Source: Verrucomicrobiota bacterium
Lineage (GTDB): Bacteria; Verrucomicrobiota; Verrucomicrobiia; Limisphaerales; JAHDYP01
Length of the DNA stretch: 53,744 nucleotides
Direction: 5' to 3'
NCBI GenBank assembly: GCA_023383055.1
Contig: JAHDYP010000030.1
Coordinates: forward strand, 1 to 53,744
The notes beneath the pieces are model-generated. The model did not search any database. It was given only the letters and a program-made list of their open reading frames with translations, and had not been told where the DNA came from. Positions 25,579 through 34,444 of this stretch are shown one piece after another. Made by a program: the position numbers and the translations under genes. The number at the start of each line of letters is the position of its first letter. The first letter of the stretch is position 1.

Positions 25579-26226
25579 ATGAAACGAATTCATCTCGCTA
25601 GCATTCTCGCCCTCGCCTTGGGCATGGGCATCGGTCTCAGCTCGGTGGGGGCAGCAGACGGGGAACCGGTCGATGAGTTGTTCCGCAAGGAGTTCGTCGC
25701 CAAGTTCCGCCGCACCGGCCTGAACACCGCGCCGGGAGATGCCCGGCTGCTACAGATCCTGGTCGAGAGCAGCCGCGCAAAGCGAGGGGTGGAAGTGGGC
25801 TCGGCGACGGGATATGGCGCGCTGCACATGGGCATTGCGTTCGAGCGCACGGGGGGACACCTGATCACCATCGACATCGATCCGGAGATGGTCCGGAAGA
25901 CCCGCGAAAACGTGCAAGCGATGGGCCTTGGTCAGTCTGTGACCGCGCTCGAGGGCGACGCGCTCAAACTGTTGCCGACGCTCGAGGGAGAGTTCGATTT
26001 TGTGTTCCTTGACGCGGTGAAACGGGATTACCTGAAGTATTTCCAACTGATCAGCCCGAAACTGAAACCCGGAGCGCTGGTTGTGGCCGACAATGTGATC
26101 CAGAGCGCGCGGGAGATGCGGGATTTTCTCGATTTCATGGAGCAGAGCCCCGATTACGACATGGTGATCGTGCGTTCGTCGATGGAGAAGAACGACGGAA
26201 TGGCGATCTGCTACAAGATCCGCTAG
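25579..26226 (+). CDS. O-methyltransferase with N-terminal signal peptide
   Basis: From the ATG at 25579 the protein is 215 aa. It starts with a signal peptide (MKRIHLASILALALGMGIGL, cut about SVGA-AD). The methyltransferase core then follows: RGVEVGSATGYGALHMGIAF (motif I, SAM binding), LITIDIDPEMV, FDFVFLDAVKRDYLKYF with the metal-binding Asp, and VVADNVI. It belongs to the catechol/caffeoyl-CoA class (Methyltransf_24/3). Export of a SAM-dependent enzyme is odd, because SAM is cytoplasmic. Either the leader is a membrane anchor or the domain has a non-catalytic role. Confidence 0.82.
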   Translation: MKRIHLASILALALGMGIGLSSVGAADGEPVDELFRKEFVAKFRRTGLNTAPGDARLLQILVESSRAKRGVEVGSATGYGALHMGIAFERTGGHLITIDIDPEMVRKTRENVQAMGLGQSVTALEGDALKLLPTLEGEFDFVFLDAVKRDYLKYFQLISPKLKPGALVVADNVIQSAREMRDFLDFMEQSPDYDMVIVRSSMEKNDGMAICYKIR

Positions 26227-26338
26227 CCTCGATTCCCACGCTTAGGTGCTGGGTTTGAAGCTCGCCCAAGCCAACGCGTGGCCTGAGGCGTAACCAGAAA
26301 GTGGGCGAGTCTGGTTGAGGGTGGAACGGCACACGCGT

Positions 26339-27670
26339 TCATTTCCTCTGGACGTTGTAGATTTCCGGATTCGTCGGGAACGGCGGTGCTTCGCCTTTGA
26401 GGTAAGTATCGAAGAACCAGACAAAACAGTCGTCCCTGGCGAGGGCTGGTGCCCGGCCCTGGGGTGTCTGCCCGGTCCAGCCAATGTCACAGGGGGTGAA
26501 GTGGTCCGCTCCTCGGATCTGAAGGAACACCGCGTTGGTGCTGGCCTTGCTGAAAAGCCACAGGTCCTCCGAGTAGCAAAAATTGCTCTCCCCCAGCGCG
26601 ACCAGGAACGGCTTCTGGAGTCCGGCAGAATTCAACTGAACGTTCGTGGCATCATAGAGCACCGCGCACTTCACCCGGCTGTCGCTGCGGCAGGTCTCCA
26701 CCACCATCCCGCCGTAGGAGCCGCCAGCGACACCGATGCGGTCCAGATCCAGCCGGCCGGCAAACAGAGGATCCCCGGCGTTGAGCTCCGCCAACTCATC
26801 CAGCAGGAACGTGATGTCCTTGAGCCGACTCGTGACATCACCGGAACGGCTGCCAGCAAGGTATCGCCCGTCAGGGAATTCCGTGGCCCAGCAGTCGACA
26901 TGGTCCACGGTCACGACCACGTAGCCGTGACTGGCCAATTCTTCCATGGTGCGCGACACTAGTTTGCGGAACGCTGGAAGTCCGTGAGAGTAGAGGACCA
27001 CGGGATATTTGTTCGTCCCAGCCGCCAGCGGAACGCCACGAAAGCGATGCGCCGCCAGCTTGGGGGCGATCGACGCCCACCGGGTGTCGGACCCGCCATA
27101 GGAATAGAGGCTCGCATCCGCCGCGATGCGCTGGTCCCACATGGCGGCGGGCAGAACTCCGGCTGGTGGCGGGTCCGCCGGATACCAGAATGTGGCCATG
27201 AAGGCATTGGTCGCGGGAGTATACCGGTAGCGATTGGTCCGTGCGGGATCGATCATCACCCGATCAACCGTCCCTACGGCGAACGGCCCACTGGGCTTCG
27301 GGAACGCCGTGAGCAGATGGTTGGTGATGGAGCGATAGAAACGCTGGCTCAGACCGGCGGCGGCGGTGTCCTGAACGATCAACGGATTAGGATCGTTATT
27401 CGTCCGCAAGAGCAAGGCCAGGGGTTTCCAGTCCATCAGATTGGTGGACGCTTCGACCGCGTAGAGGTCGAACATCTGCATGAACTGATTGGAGATCGTG
27501 CCGGACAGGTTGAACATGTTGGAGACACTGCCCCCCAGGCTGAGGGTGATGGTGCGGTCCGGCAACGCGGCGATGCCGTCGAAATGGTGGGGCACGGGTT
27601 GCGCCCGGAGATTCGGGGCAATGGTCAGCAAGAACCCGAGCAAGATCGACCGCAAGTTCGTGGGTCTCAT
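26339..27670 (-). CDS. secreted alpha/beta hydrolase, PAF-acetylhydrolase/dienelactone-hydrolase-like
   Basis: From the ATG at 27670 the protein is 443 aa with a signal peptide (MRPTNLRSILLGFLLTIAPN). The nucleophile elbow is VAGGSYGGMV (Gly-x-Ser-x-Gly). An oxyanion block YPVVLYSHGLPAFRKLVSRT and an Asp/His pair in the C-terminal third (DATN, GADHFTP) complete the fold. The N-terminal about 130 residues contain a DLYAVEASTNLMDWKPL segment typical of PVC extracellular proteins. It hydrolyses an ester or lipid outside the cell; substrate unknown. Confidence 0.78.
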   Translation of the reverse strand: MRPTNLRSILLGFLLTIAPNLRAQPVPHHFDGIAALPDRTITLSLGGSVSNMFNLSGTISNQFMQMFDLYAVEASTNLMDWKPLALLLRTNNDPNPLIVQDTAAAGLSQRFYRSITNHLLTAFPKPSGPFAVGTVDRVMIDPARTNRYRYTPATNAFMATFWYPADPPPAGVLPAAMWDQRIAADASLYSYGGSDTRWASIAPKLAAHRFRGVPLAAGTNKYPVVLYSHGLPAFRKLVSRTMEELASHGYVVVTVDHVDCWATEFPDGRYLAGSRSGDVTSRLKDITFLLDELAELNAGDPLFAGRLDLDRIGVAGGSYGGMVVETCRSDSRVKCAVLYDATNVQLNSAGLQKPFLVALGESNFCYSEDLWLFSKASTNAVFLQIRGADHFTPCDIGWTGQTPQGRAPALARDDCFVWFFDTYLKGEAPPFPTNPEIYNVQRK

Positions 27671-27785
27671 TTTTTTGAGAAGAGTCCCACTTCGCTGGCC
27701 TCGACCGGGCTCGAGGCCAGTCGGAAATAGTGGGGATTGCGAAATTTCACTGCCAGCGGGAATCACCCGGCCGCTGTGTGCTGGG

Positions 27786-28328
27786 TTACGGGACCAACAC
27801 CCGCTTGACGGTGCCCGTCATACCCGGGATCGTCAGTATGGGGTCATTCTCCGGTAAGCCGGACGCCGAGGGCGGATACACCGTGAGGGAATAGTTGATT
27901 ACCGCATCGTCAGGACTGGTGAATGTCCAGGTGCCGGAGTACACTAGGATGGCGGTGGTTTGCAGCGGATTGCCCGCCACCTGCGCATAACCGACCATGC
28001 TCCACTTCGAGGTGTCGCGACTGATCATTCGGCCCTCCCCGACGCCATCGCTCAAGGTGTCGGCGCCGAAACCGGCAAGCAAACCCGCGGTGATGGCATC
28101 ATACGCGGTGGTTTTCACCCGGATCGCATCGGTGCGTCCGGCCGGGTCCAGCGGGATCTGCAGACAGCTATACGTCATCCCGCCCCCAGAGCCAATCCAG
28201 CCCCCGCCCAGTTGGTAGTGCCTTTGGTTCCTCCAGCCCACCGACAGGCCGACGGCGGCCAGGAGGCTGGCGAAGCATACCCAACGTGTGATCCTGCTTT
28301 GCAGCAGGCCATTTACGATCGTCTTCAT
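27786..28328 (-). CDS. secreted protein of unknown function
   Basis: From the ATG at 28328 (AAAGGTGAG 5-8 nt upstream) the protein is 180 aa with a signal anchor (about residues 14-34, WVCFASLLAAVGLSVGW). The exported part is beta-rich and Gly-rich (QLGGGWIGSGGGMTYS). YSGTWTFTSPDDAVINYSLT near the C terminus recalls lipid-binding or beta-barrel-like exported domains. An open frame extends 85 codons further upstream but is Arg-rich noise. No family recognised. It is 115 bp downstream of the hydrolase promoter side and on the same strand, so a joint surface function is possible. Confidence 0.6.
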   Translation of the reverse strand: MKTIVNGLLQSRITRWVCFASLLAAVGLSVGWRNQRHYQLGGGWIGSGGGMTYSCLQIPLDPAGRTDAIRVKTTAYDAITAGLLAGFGADTLSDGVGEGRMISRDTSKWSMVGYAQVAGNPLQTTAILVYSGTWTFTSPDDAVINYSLTVYPPSASGLPENDPILTIPGMTGTVKRVLVP

Positions 28329-28714
28329 TGAACTCACCTTTCGTGGATGTGGTTTCGAAGCCTCCGGTGTCTCGCACCGCCGGAACCATGGGCAGGGCTT
28401 AACGGACGACTTTCGCGTTGATTGCTCGCTCCGCCGGTCCCCGACCTCGCGGGGGGCATGCCGGGCTTCCAGCCATTCCAAAGGAAAACGGGGGCGGGAG
28501 GTGCGGATTATTTTGATAAAAGTTTTGCCCCGGCGTTGATCCCGAAGCCGGCGCGCGATTCGAGCCTGTCGCAAAGCGCGCATATTCCGACCTTCGTCGG
28601 GAACTTTGTCGCGAACTTCGTCGTCAACTTTGTCGACAACCGGCCGTTGCGATTAAGTTCGCGATGGAGTTTGCGACCAAGGTCCTGAAACCCGGCGTTT
28701 AGCGGGAGATCCAA
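28329..28714. other. intergenic region with 12-bp tandem repeats
   Basis: No gene is supported here. The notable content is the tandem repeat at 28589-28640. Confidence 0.5.
28589..28640. repeat. 12-bp tandem repeat, about four units
   Basis: Units GAACTTTGTCGC (28601-28612), GAACTTCGTCGT (28613-28624) and CAACTTTGTCGA (28625-28636) follow each other, with partial units at both ends. The unit length keeps reading frames open in all frames. Confidence 0.75.
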
Positions 28715-31423
28715 TTACGGTCCGCTAGAGCCCAACTCCAGGTCCACGACGATGCTCAGCGGTTTCTCGGAAGCGAACGGAGGTTCCGGATCGCCCAGCG
28801 GCGCGTCCCAGTCCAGATGCAAGGCGGCCAACTCTTGCCGGATCCGGCGCAGATCCCAGAGGCGCACCAGACCGTTCGCTTCACTGGTCACCAGCCAATT
28901 GCCGCGTGCACTGAAACCGTGGGGTTCACCGGCCTCGAGCGTGGCCCACTCGCGGCCCGTGTCCGCTTCCACCAAGCTGAGGTCGCTATTCCGCCCGCGC
29001 ACCAGGGCGAGCGTGCGGCCGTCGGGCGAGAAGAGCATGCTGCCGTACATGTCGCCGGCGGCTTGTCGCGGGACGGCGTGAGCCCTCTCCCAGGAGCCGA
29101 CCTTCCAGAACCGGTATTCCGCCGGCGCACCGGTGACCAGCCAGCGGCTTCCCGGACTGAAGGCGACCGCGACATTCTCGCCGAGGGGCAGGTTGGTCAC
29201 CAGGCTCCCGGTGTGCGCGTTCCAGACGCGGACCCCCTGGCCCTTCCAGGTGCCCGTCGCCATCCAGTGGCCGTCATCGCTGAGAGATAGGAAAGTGGCA
29301 TTCGGATGGTTGCCCCGGTGCCGAACTTCGAGCGAGGGGTCGAGATCGCGCAACTGAATCCCTTCCGGGCTGGTTAAGGCCAGGGTTTGGCGGTCGGGTC
29401 CCCAGCCGGCTTGTTCGAAGGCGTTGGTCAATCGTGGCTGGGGTGGGCCGACCCGCCAAATGAGGGCGTCCGGGGTTTCGAGCGCGGCGATCGGCCATTG
29501 CTGTAAGCCCATCCAACCGCTCAGGAGGAGGCTGTGGCCATCGGGATGAAACAGGACAGAACGGCATTCGTTGGCTGGCAGGAAGGCGAGCGCCCGGCCG
29601 ATTCGCAAGTCCCACACGCGCGCCCCGTCGGCGTGGGCCGTCGCGAGCAGTCGCCCGTCGGCACTGAACGAGGCCCCGAAGGTACGTCCGCCCAGTCCCA
29701 GGCGCCGGCACTCCCGCCCGGTGGCCAGCTCCCAAAGGCCGACGTCGAACGGGTCCGATCCGAACGGGAATCGGCTGTCGTCCGAACCGAAGGAGCACTG
29801 CCCCAGGTAACCCGCGGGCAGGTTGAATTGCTCCTTCCCCAAGATCGGATCCCAGAAGCGGGTCACGCCGTCCCAACCGCTGGACGCGAGCAGGTCCCCG
29901 GCGCGGTTGAATCTCACGCTCGTGGCAACGCCCGTGTGACCCTTGAGTAGGGTCTGGACCTTACCCGAAGCGACGTCCCAAAGGCGCACTTGAAAATCCT
30001 CGCACGGCGTCGCGAGCAGGACGCCATCGGGATGCCAGGACGGCTCGCCCACGCGTGCCGGGTGCGGCAGCGTTTGGAGGATCGTGCCGGTCTCGAAGTC
30101 CACCACCTTAGCCTCGTGGTCTTGAATCCCACAAACGGCCAGACGGGTCCCGCCTCGGTCGAACACGATTTGCGCGGGTGACATCCCGACGTGGAGTTCT
30201 CTGACCTTCCGCTTCTGCGCCAGGTCATGAACATGAAGCACCCCATGCGCGTCCCCCAACACGAGGGATCGGCTGTCCGGACTGAAGGCGATCGCCGGCC
30301 GCGACCCTTCGACCGCCACTTCGAACCGCAGTTCGCCTCGCCGCGGTTCCCAGACCTGGAGCCGGAAGCGCTCCGGGCTGCCATACGCCGCGGCCAGCAG
30401 TTCACCGTTGGGGCTGAAGCAGAGACGCGTGATCGGGAGCGTGCCGTTGCCGCCGGGCAACCGCTTCAACTCGGTGCCGTCGGCAACCCTGCACAGGACC
30501 AGGCCCTGAGACGCATTTCCGTAGGCGTACCGCTCACAGTCCGGATCGAAGACCACCCATGACCCTGCCGGCGTTGGCCATTGTCGGGCCACCCGGGCAT
30601 CCGTGAGCGTGAAGCAGGCGATGGCCTCATTGCGGAGTTCCAAGGACGGACGCATGGCCGCCGCCTGACGCAGGACCTCGAGGCTGTCGTAGCGGCGCCC
30701 CGCCCGCCCGCTCCACCGGTTGGCCCGGGCTTGGGCCAGGTAGGACCCCCAGAGTTGCTTTTTCGCCTCGCGCCACTGCCACACCACGCCGCCGAAGCCG
30801 GCCACGAACACGAGTGCCAGAGCGACCCCAAGGCCAGCCACCAGGGGCTTCCGTCGACACCAACGCCCGACCCTGCCCATCGGGCCGATGGGACGGGCGA
30901 GGATCGGTTCACCCGCCCGGAAGCGCCCGAGTTCATCGGCCAGTGCCTGGGCGCTCCCGAGCCGTCGCCCCGGCTCCTTTTCGAGGCACCTGAGGCAGAG
31001 CGTTTCCAGGTCGCGCGGGATGCTGGGGTTGAGTTGCCGGGGGGCCACCGGGTCGGCATTGACGACCTGTTGGAGCACTTCGGTGAGGGTTTCCCCCTGG
31101 AACGGCGGGCGTCCGGTGAGCGCCTGGTAAAGAATGGCTCCGAGTGAATAGACGTCGCTCGCCGGACCGATGTCCGCGTGCCGGCCGCGTGCTTGTTCCG
31201 GCGCCATGAAATTGGGCGAACCCAGCACCTGGCCGATCAGGGTCAGATCCATTTCCGATTTCTGATTTCCGATCTCTGATTTGCCAGGCAGGCGCTTGGC
31301 CAATCCAAAGTCGGTGATCCGCGGTTGGTCAAGTTCATCGATCAACACGTTCGAGGGCTTGAGGTCGCGATGCAGAATGCCGTGTTGGTGGGCATAATGG
31401 ACGGCCTCGGCAATGGTCTTCAA
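28715..31423 (-). CDS. Ser/Thr protein kinase C-lobe with WD40 propeller (main part of a frame-broken kinase gene)
   Basis: The frame is open for 902 codons but starts inside the kinase domain: KTIAEAVHYAHQHGILHRDL, KPSNVLID, DFGLAKRL, PNFMAPEQARG and DVYSLGAILY are subdomains VI-IX. A membrane helix follows (about 195-220, PLVAGLGVALALVFVAGFGG), then a long extracytoplasmic array of WD40-like repeats (LLKGHTGVATSVRFNRAGD, ASSGWDGVTRFWD). The N-lobe is encoded in another frame ending at 31420, and the two meet at a tandem heptamer tract. Adding one heptamer or removing two would join them. A second heptamer tract lies in the activation loop (31251-31285). The partner ECF sigma gene is just upstream. 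Confidence 0.85.
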   Translation of the reverse strand: MKTIAEAVHYAHQHGILHRDLKPSNVLIDELDQPRITDFGLAKRLPGKSEIGNQKSEMDLTLIGQVLGSPNFMAPEQARGRHADIGPASDVYSLGAILYQALTGRPPFQGETLTEVLQQVVNADPVAPRQLNPSIPRDLETLCLRCLEKEPGRRLGSAQALADELGRFRAGEPILARPIGPMGRVGRWCRRKPLVAGLGVALALVFVAGFGGVVWQWREAKKQLWGSYLAQARANRWSGRAGRRYDSLEVLRQAAAMRPSLELRNEAIACFTLTDARVARQWPTPAGSWVVFDPDCERYAYGNASQGLVLCRVADGTELKRLPGGNGTLPITRLCFSPNGELLAAAYGSPERFRLQVWEPRRGELRFEVAVEGSRPAIAFSPDSRSLVLGDAHGVLHVHDLAQKRKVRELHVGMSPAQIVFDRGGTRLAVCGIQDHEAKVVDFETGTILQTLPHPARVGEPSWHPDGVLLATPCEDFQVRLWDVASGKVQTLLKGHTGVATSVRFNRAGDLLASSGWDGVTRFWDPILGKEQFNLPAGYLGQCSFGSDDSRFPFGSDPFDVGLWELATGRECRRLGLGGRTFGASFSADGRLLATAHADGARVWDLRIGRALAFLPANECRSVLFHPDGHSLLLSGWMGLQQWPIAALETPDALIWRVGPPQPRLTNAFEQAGWGPDRQTLALTSPEGIQLRDLDPSLEVRHRGNHPNATFLSLSDDGHWMATGTWKGQGVRVWNAHTGSLVTNLPLGENVAVAFSPGSRWLVTGAPAEYRFWKVGSWERAHAVPRQAAGDMYGSMLFSPDGRTLALVRGRNSDLSLVEADTGREWATLEAGEPHGFSARGNWLVTSEANGLVRLWDLRRIRQELAALHLDWDAPLGDPEPPFASEKPLSIVVDLELGSSGP
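31251..31285. repeat. heptamer tract 1, in the kinase activation loop
   Basis: Five consecutive 7-mers: ATTTCCG, ATTTCTG, ATTTCCG, ATCTCTG, ATTTGCC. They encode GKSEIGNQKSEMD between DFGLAK and the APE motif, a position where kinases tolerate insertion. Confidence 0.85.
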
Positions 31424-31755
31424 CCAGCGCGCAGACCGGCTGAAATCCGAAATCCGAAATCCGCAATCTTCTGGGCCAGGTTCGAACCCGCCACGTAGTC
31501 CATCGAGAAATAGAGCTGACCCGCGTGTTCGCCAACCTCGTGGATGGCGACGATGTTCGGATGCTGCAGGCTGGCGGCGGTTTCCGCCTCGGCCTGAAAT
31601 CGGGCGGCCAACTCAGGCTGGCTGAAAGGCAGCATCAGCTTCAGGGCGACAATCCGATTCAGACTGACTTGCCGTGCACGATAGACCACCCCCATGCCGC
31701 CTCGGGCAATTTCCTCGAGCAACTCGTAGTCGCCAATGGCGGTGGGCGTGATCAT
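31420..31755 (-). pseudogene. Ser/Thr kinase N-lobe fragment, frameshifted from its C-lobe
   Basis: From the ATG at 31755 this 111-codon frame encodes IGDYELLEEIARGGMGVVYR (Gly-rich loop), VALKLM (catalytic Lys), LQHPNIVAIHEVGEH and LYFSMDYVAGSNLAQ (hinge). It then runs through GCGGATTTCGGATTTCGG-type heptamers and stops at 31420. The correct continuation (SARWLKTIAEAVHYAHQHG) is in a different frame. Neither piece alone has a complete kinase fold. The intact gene would run from about 31954 or 31755 to 28715. Confidence 0.7.
31442..31469. repeat. heptamer tract 2, at the kinase frameshift
   Basis: GAAATCC occurs three times in perfect tandem (31442-31462), followed by the degenerate unit GCAATCT. 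The reading frame of the kinase changes exactly here by an amount equal to two heptamers (14 nt). Confidence 0.9.
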
Positions 31756-31796
31756 GGACCACGGACCACCAATCACGGGTGACCGATGACGGATCA
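31755..31796. repeat. heptamer tract 3, between zinc ribbon and kinase domain
   Basis: TGGACCA and CGGACCA are tandem (31755-31768), followed by four degenerate units (CCAATCA, CGGGTGA, CCGATGA, CGGATCA). The zinc-ribbon frame and the kinase N-lobe frame differ across it by one heptamer. Confidence 0.8.
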
Positions 31797-31954
31797 CCCA
31801 CCGTTCCCCCGCGATTACTCCTCGCTGGCGCTCCCTCCATCGCCTGTCGTTCCTCCTCGAGCGCGCCGCAGAGTGTGCACAGGGGACAAAAGGCCGCCGG
31901 CGTCCCCTCCGGCAAGGGCCGACCGCATTGGGAACATATTTCTGGCTTCGCCAT
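31797..31954 (-). pseudogene. zinc-ribbon N-terminus of the kinase, in a third segment
   Basis: From the ATG at 31954 the frame reads MAKPEICSQCGRPLPEGTP, then AAFCPLCTLCGALEEERQAM: a CxxC...CxxC ribbon that commonly heads verrucomicrobial Ser/Thr kinases. It is in the same frame as the C-lobe/WD40 part but not as the N-lobe. Removing one copy of the TGGTCCG heptamer (minus strand) fuses it in frame to the kinase at MITPTAIGDYELL. The kinase may instead simply start at the ATG at 31755, in which case this is a dead leader. Confidence 0.55.
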
Positions 31955-32057
31955 TTGGCTGGGCGACGATGCCAACCGCGACCGCCGCCGCCCTCGTCGC
32001 TCATTACAAAGGACTTCTCGGCGGTAAGATTCGCGGAATCGCAATGCCGGTCTTGAC

Positions 32058-32810
32058 TCACCCACTGACCACCGCGATCAGGTGGCGCAATTCGGCCTCG
32101 ACCTCGACCGGGTCATTCACGGTGTGCGCCACTTCCGCTCGCACCAATTCGCGGTAGCGGAACCGCATCCGGTGAACGGCGGACTTGAGAGCGCTTTCAC
32201 TCAAACCCAGGCGCAAGGAAGAATCCCGAAAGGAACTTTCCGCTCGTTCCCCCAGCGGGAACTCCTCGAGCCGCCGCAACAGATCGGTCTTGCCGTGGGC
32301 CGCATACTCCGCCGCCAGCCGGTTCTGCGCGCGCTCGAGCAAGGTGGCGGCCCAACGCCGCTCGTAAGCGATCTCGGGTGTCACTCCATCGGTGGGCTCT
32401 TCGCGAAATCGGCGCTCGGCCAGTTGGGCGTCCAGCGAGATGACGGGATGACCCCGACCGCGCTTGGCGGCTTGAGCGCGATCCCGTTCGTCGGAAAGAA
32501 AGTGGTTCAGGCAGGCGAGCAGGAACGAGCGGAACCGACCCTTGTCCGAACCCACCCCATGCAGAAAATCCTGGCGAAACAGATGCGCGAAAAAGGCCTG
32601 AGTCAGATCCTGGGAATCTTCGGGAGTGCGACCCTGCCGTCGCACATGGGCGTAGAGCGGGTACCAATAGGTGCGACAAAGTTGTTCCAAGGCCTGGGCG
32701 GCTTCGGGAGATTCCGGTTGCCCCGCCGCCAGCACCACGTTCCAGTGGGTGGTGGCAAACATCCCCGCAGGCTTGGGCGAAGGGTCCACTCCATCGCTTG
32801 GGCTCCCCAT
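32058..32810 (-). CDS. ECF sigma factor of the kinase-linked (ECF/STK) type
   Basis: A 250-aa sigma factor. The stretch FATTHWNVVLAAGQPESPEA at the start is the usual opening of kinase-partnered ECF sigmas in Planctomycetes and Verrucomicrobia. Region 2 includes TPEDSQDLTQAFFAHLF and KGRFRSFLLACLNHFLSDER, and region 4 includes FRDSSLRLGLSESALKSAVH. It lacks a classical anti-sigma gene; instead the Ser/Thr kinase-WD40 gene starts 103 bp downstream and would control it by phosphorylation. Its stop lies close to the kinase leader. Confidence 0.88.
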   Translation of the reverse strand: MGSPSDGVDPSPKPAGMFATTHWNVVLAAGQPESPEAAQALEQLCRTYWYPLYAHVRRQGRTPEDSQDLTQAFFAHLFRQDFLHGVGSDKGRFRSFLLACLNHFLSDERDRAQAAKRGRGHPVISLDAQLAERRFREEPTDGVTPEIAYERRWAATLLERAQNRLAAEYAAHGKTDLLRRLEEFPLGERAESSFRDSSLRLGLSESALKSAVHRMRFRYRELVRAEVAHTVNDPVEVEAELRHLIAVVSG

Positions 32811-32874
32811 ACCCGCAGACTAGACCGCGCCCGGTGAATTGCACGCCCAATGTTCCAGGCCGCGGGGGCTTGGT

Positions 32875-34440
32875 TCAGTCTCGAGGTTGTGTCGCGGTAG
32901 TGTCTGCCGCACCAGCGGAGTGTTCACCAGGCAAGATGAGGGCGAAGCGGGTGCGGCCCGGTCGGCCTTCTTTGAGCACGAGCCTGCCCTGGTGAGCGCC
33001 GACAATCTCCCGCGCCAGGCTGAGGCCGAGCCCAACGCCGTCCGTCCGCCGGCCGCGGGCAGTATCCACGCGAAAGAAACGGTCGAATACTCGCGCCTGG
33101 TCCGATGCCGGGATGCCCGGGCCACTGTTGGTCACTTCGAGTTCAACCTGACCATTCCGCGACGCCAGGGTCACTTCGATGTACCCAGCCGGGTCGTTGT
33201 AGCGAACCGCGTTGTGCAGCAGGTTCATAATCGCCTGACGCAGCAGTGGCCAGTCCGCCCGCACCCGGAGGTCGGGTTCGGCGTTGAACCGCACTTCAAG
33301 CCGCGACTCGGCGGCCAGCGCCTCGAGGTCTTCCGTCAGCCCTCCCAAGGCCGCGCTCAGGTTGATGGGCTCCAGGGTGAGCGGCAGTTGGCCGGCGTCC
33401 GCTTGAGCCAGCAGCAGCAGGCTGCGCGTGATGGCCTTCAGCCGTTGCGTTTCCTCCAGGAGATTGGCGAAGACTTGCTGCTCCGGCGAACCCGTGGGGG
33501 CCGATTGCAGCGCGTTTTCCAACTCCCCTTGCATGACGGCCAGGGGGGTCTTGAGCTCATGCGAGGCATCGGCGCTGAAGCGGGTTGCCTGGTGAAAGCT
33601 GGCTTCCAACCGGTCGATCATGCGGTTCAAGACCTGAATCAGCCGGGTGATCTCCGGATCCTCGATCGACACGGCGATCCGTTGGTCCAAGCCCCGGGCG
33701 GTCACTCTTTCAGCGGTTTGGGCAATGTTACGCAAGGGACGCATCGCCCGGCCCGCCACCACCCAACCGCCCGCCCCGATCAACAGCAGCGCGGCCGGCA
33801 GTGCGATGAAAAAAATGCCCCGCACCCGGTCCAACTCCGCTTGCACCGGCGCGTAGTCGAGTCCGATGACGAGGGTGGTTTCCGCGGTGCCCAGCATTCC
33901 CAACCGCCAGGCACCATCCGCCGTGTGCACCGTCTGGAATCTGGGAGTCTTGGTGAAGGTCACCATGGGCGGCCCCCCTGGTCCCAGGCCGAGCCCCCGA
34001 CCTCCCTGCCCTCGACGTCCGCCCCCGCCGCCCGGTGCGTTGGTAGCCCCGACGAAGCCTTGGCGTCCACCGGCCACCAGTTCCAGCGCCTCGGGATCGT
34101 CAGCCAACGAGCAATTCAGCTGGCCCGGGACAATTTCCGCCGGCCAACCCGGCGAGGTGTACAGGGTGCGTCCTTGGCTGTCTTTGACCAGCAGAATCAA
34201 TTGGGTTTGCTCCGCATCGCCAAAGATGAATTCGAGAGCGCTGTTCAACCGCTCGTAGCTTCCACGGTTGGCGAACCACCCGGGATGCCGCGCCCCCAGT
34301 GACCGGATCTGGGTGTCCACCGACTCTAGTTTCGCCCGGCCAATCCAATACCAACAGGCGCCGCCGAAAGCCGCGAGCACCACGCCCGACACCAGGGCGG
34401 AAAGCAAGGCGATCCGGAGTCGGAAAGGCATCGGTTCCAT
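32875..34440 (-). CDS. sensor histidine kinase (HAMP-HisKA-HATPase)
   Basis: A 521-aa classical membrane kinase. TM1 is at 8-33, a periplasmic sensor of about 170 residues with a Gly-rich segment (GGGGGRRGQGGRGLGLGPGG) follows, and TM2 is at 207-229. HAMP is RAMRPLRNIAQTAERVTARG. The phospho-acceptor is His294 in SADASHELKTPL. The N box is MNLLHNAVRYND, and the G boxes are GPGIPASDQARVFDRFFRVD and GVGLGLSLAREIV. It pairs with the response regulator whose gene ends 4 bp before its start. The organisation resembles CusS/PcoS metal sensors, and the neighbouring exported Cys-rich protein fits an envelope-stress or metal signal. Confidence 0.93.
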   Translation of the reverse strand: MEPMPFRLRIALLSALVSGVVLAAFGGACWYWIGRAKLESVDTQIRSLGARHPGWFANRGSYERLNSALEFIFGDAEQTQLILLVKDSQGRTLYTSPGWPAEIVPGQLNCSLADDPEALELVAGGRQGFVGATNAPGGGGGRRGQGGRGLGLGPGGPPMVTFTKTPRFQTVHTADGAWRLGMLGTAETTLVIGLDYAPVQAELDRVRGIFFIALPAALLLIGAGGWVVAGRAMRPLRNIAQTAERVTARGLDQRIAVSIEDPEITRLIQVLNRMIDRLEASFHQATRFSADASHELKTPLAVMQGELENALQSAPTGSPEQQVFANLLEETQRLKAITRSLLLLAQADAGQLPLTLEPINLSAALGGLTEDLEALAAESRLEVRFNAEPDLRVRADWPLLRQAIMNLLHNAVRYNDPAGYIEVTLASRNGQVELEVTNSGPGIPASDQARVFDRFFRVDTARGRRTDGVGLGLSLAREIVGAHQGRLVLKEGRPGRTRFALILPGEHSAGAADTTATQPRD

Positions 34441-34444
34441 CCGG

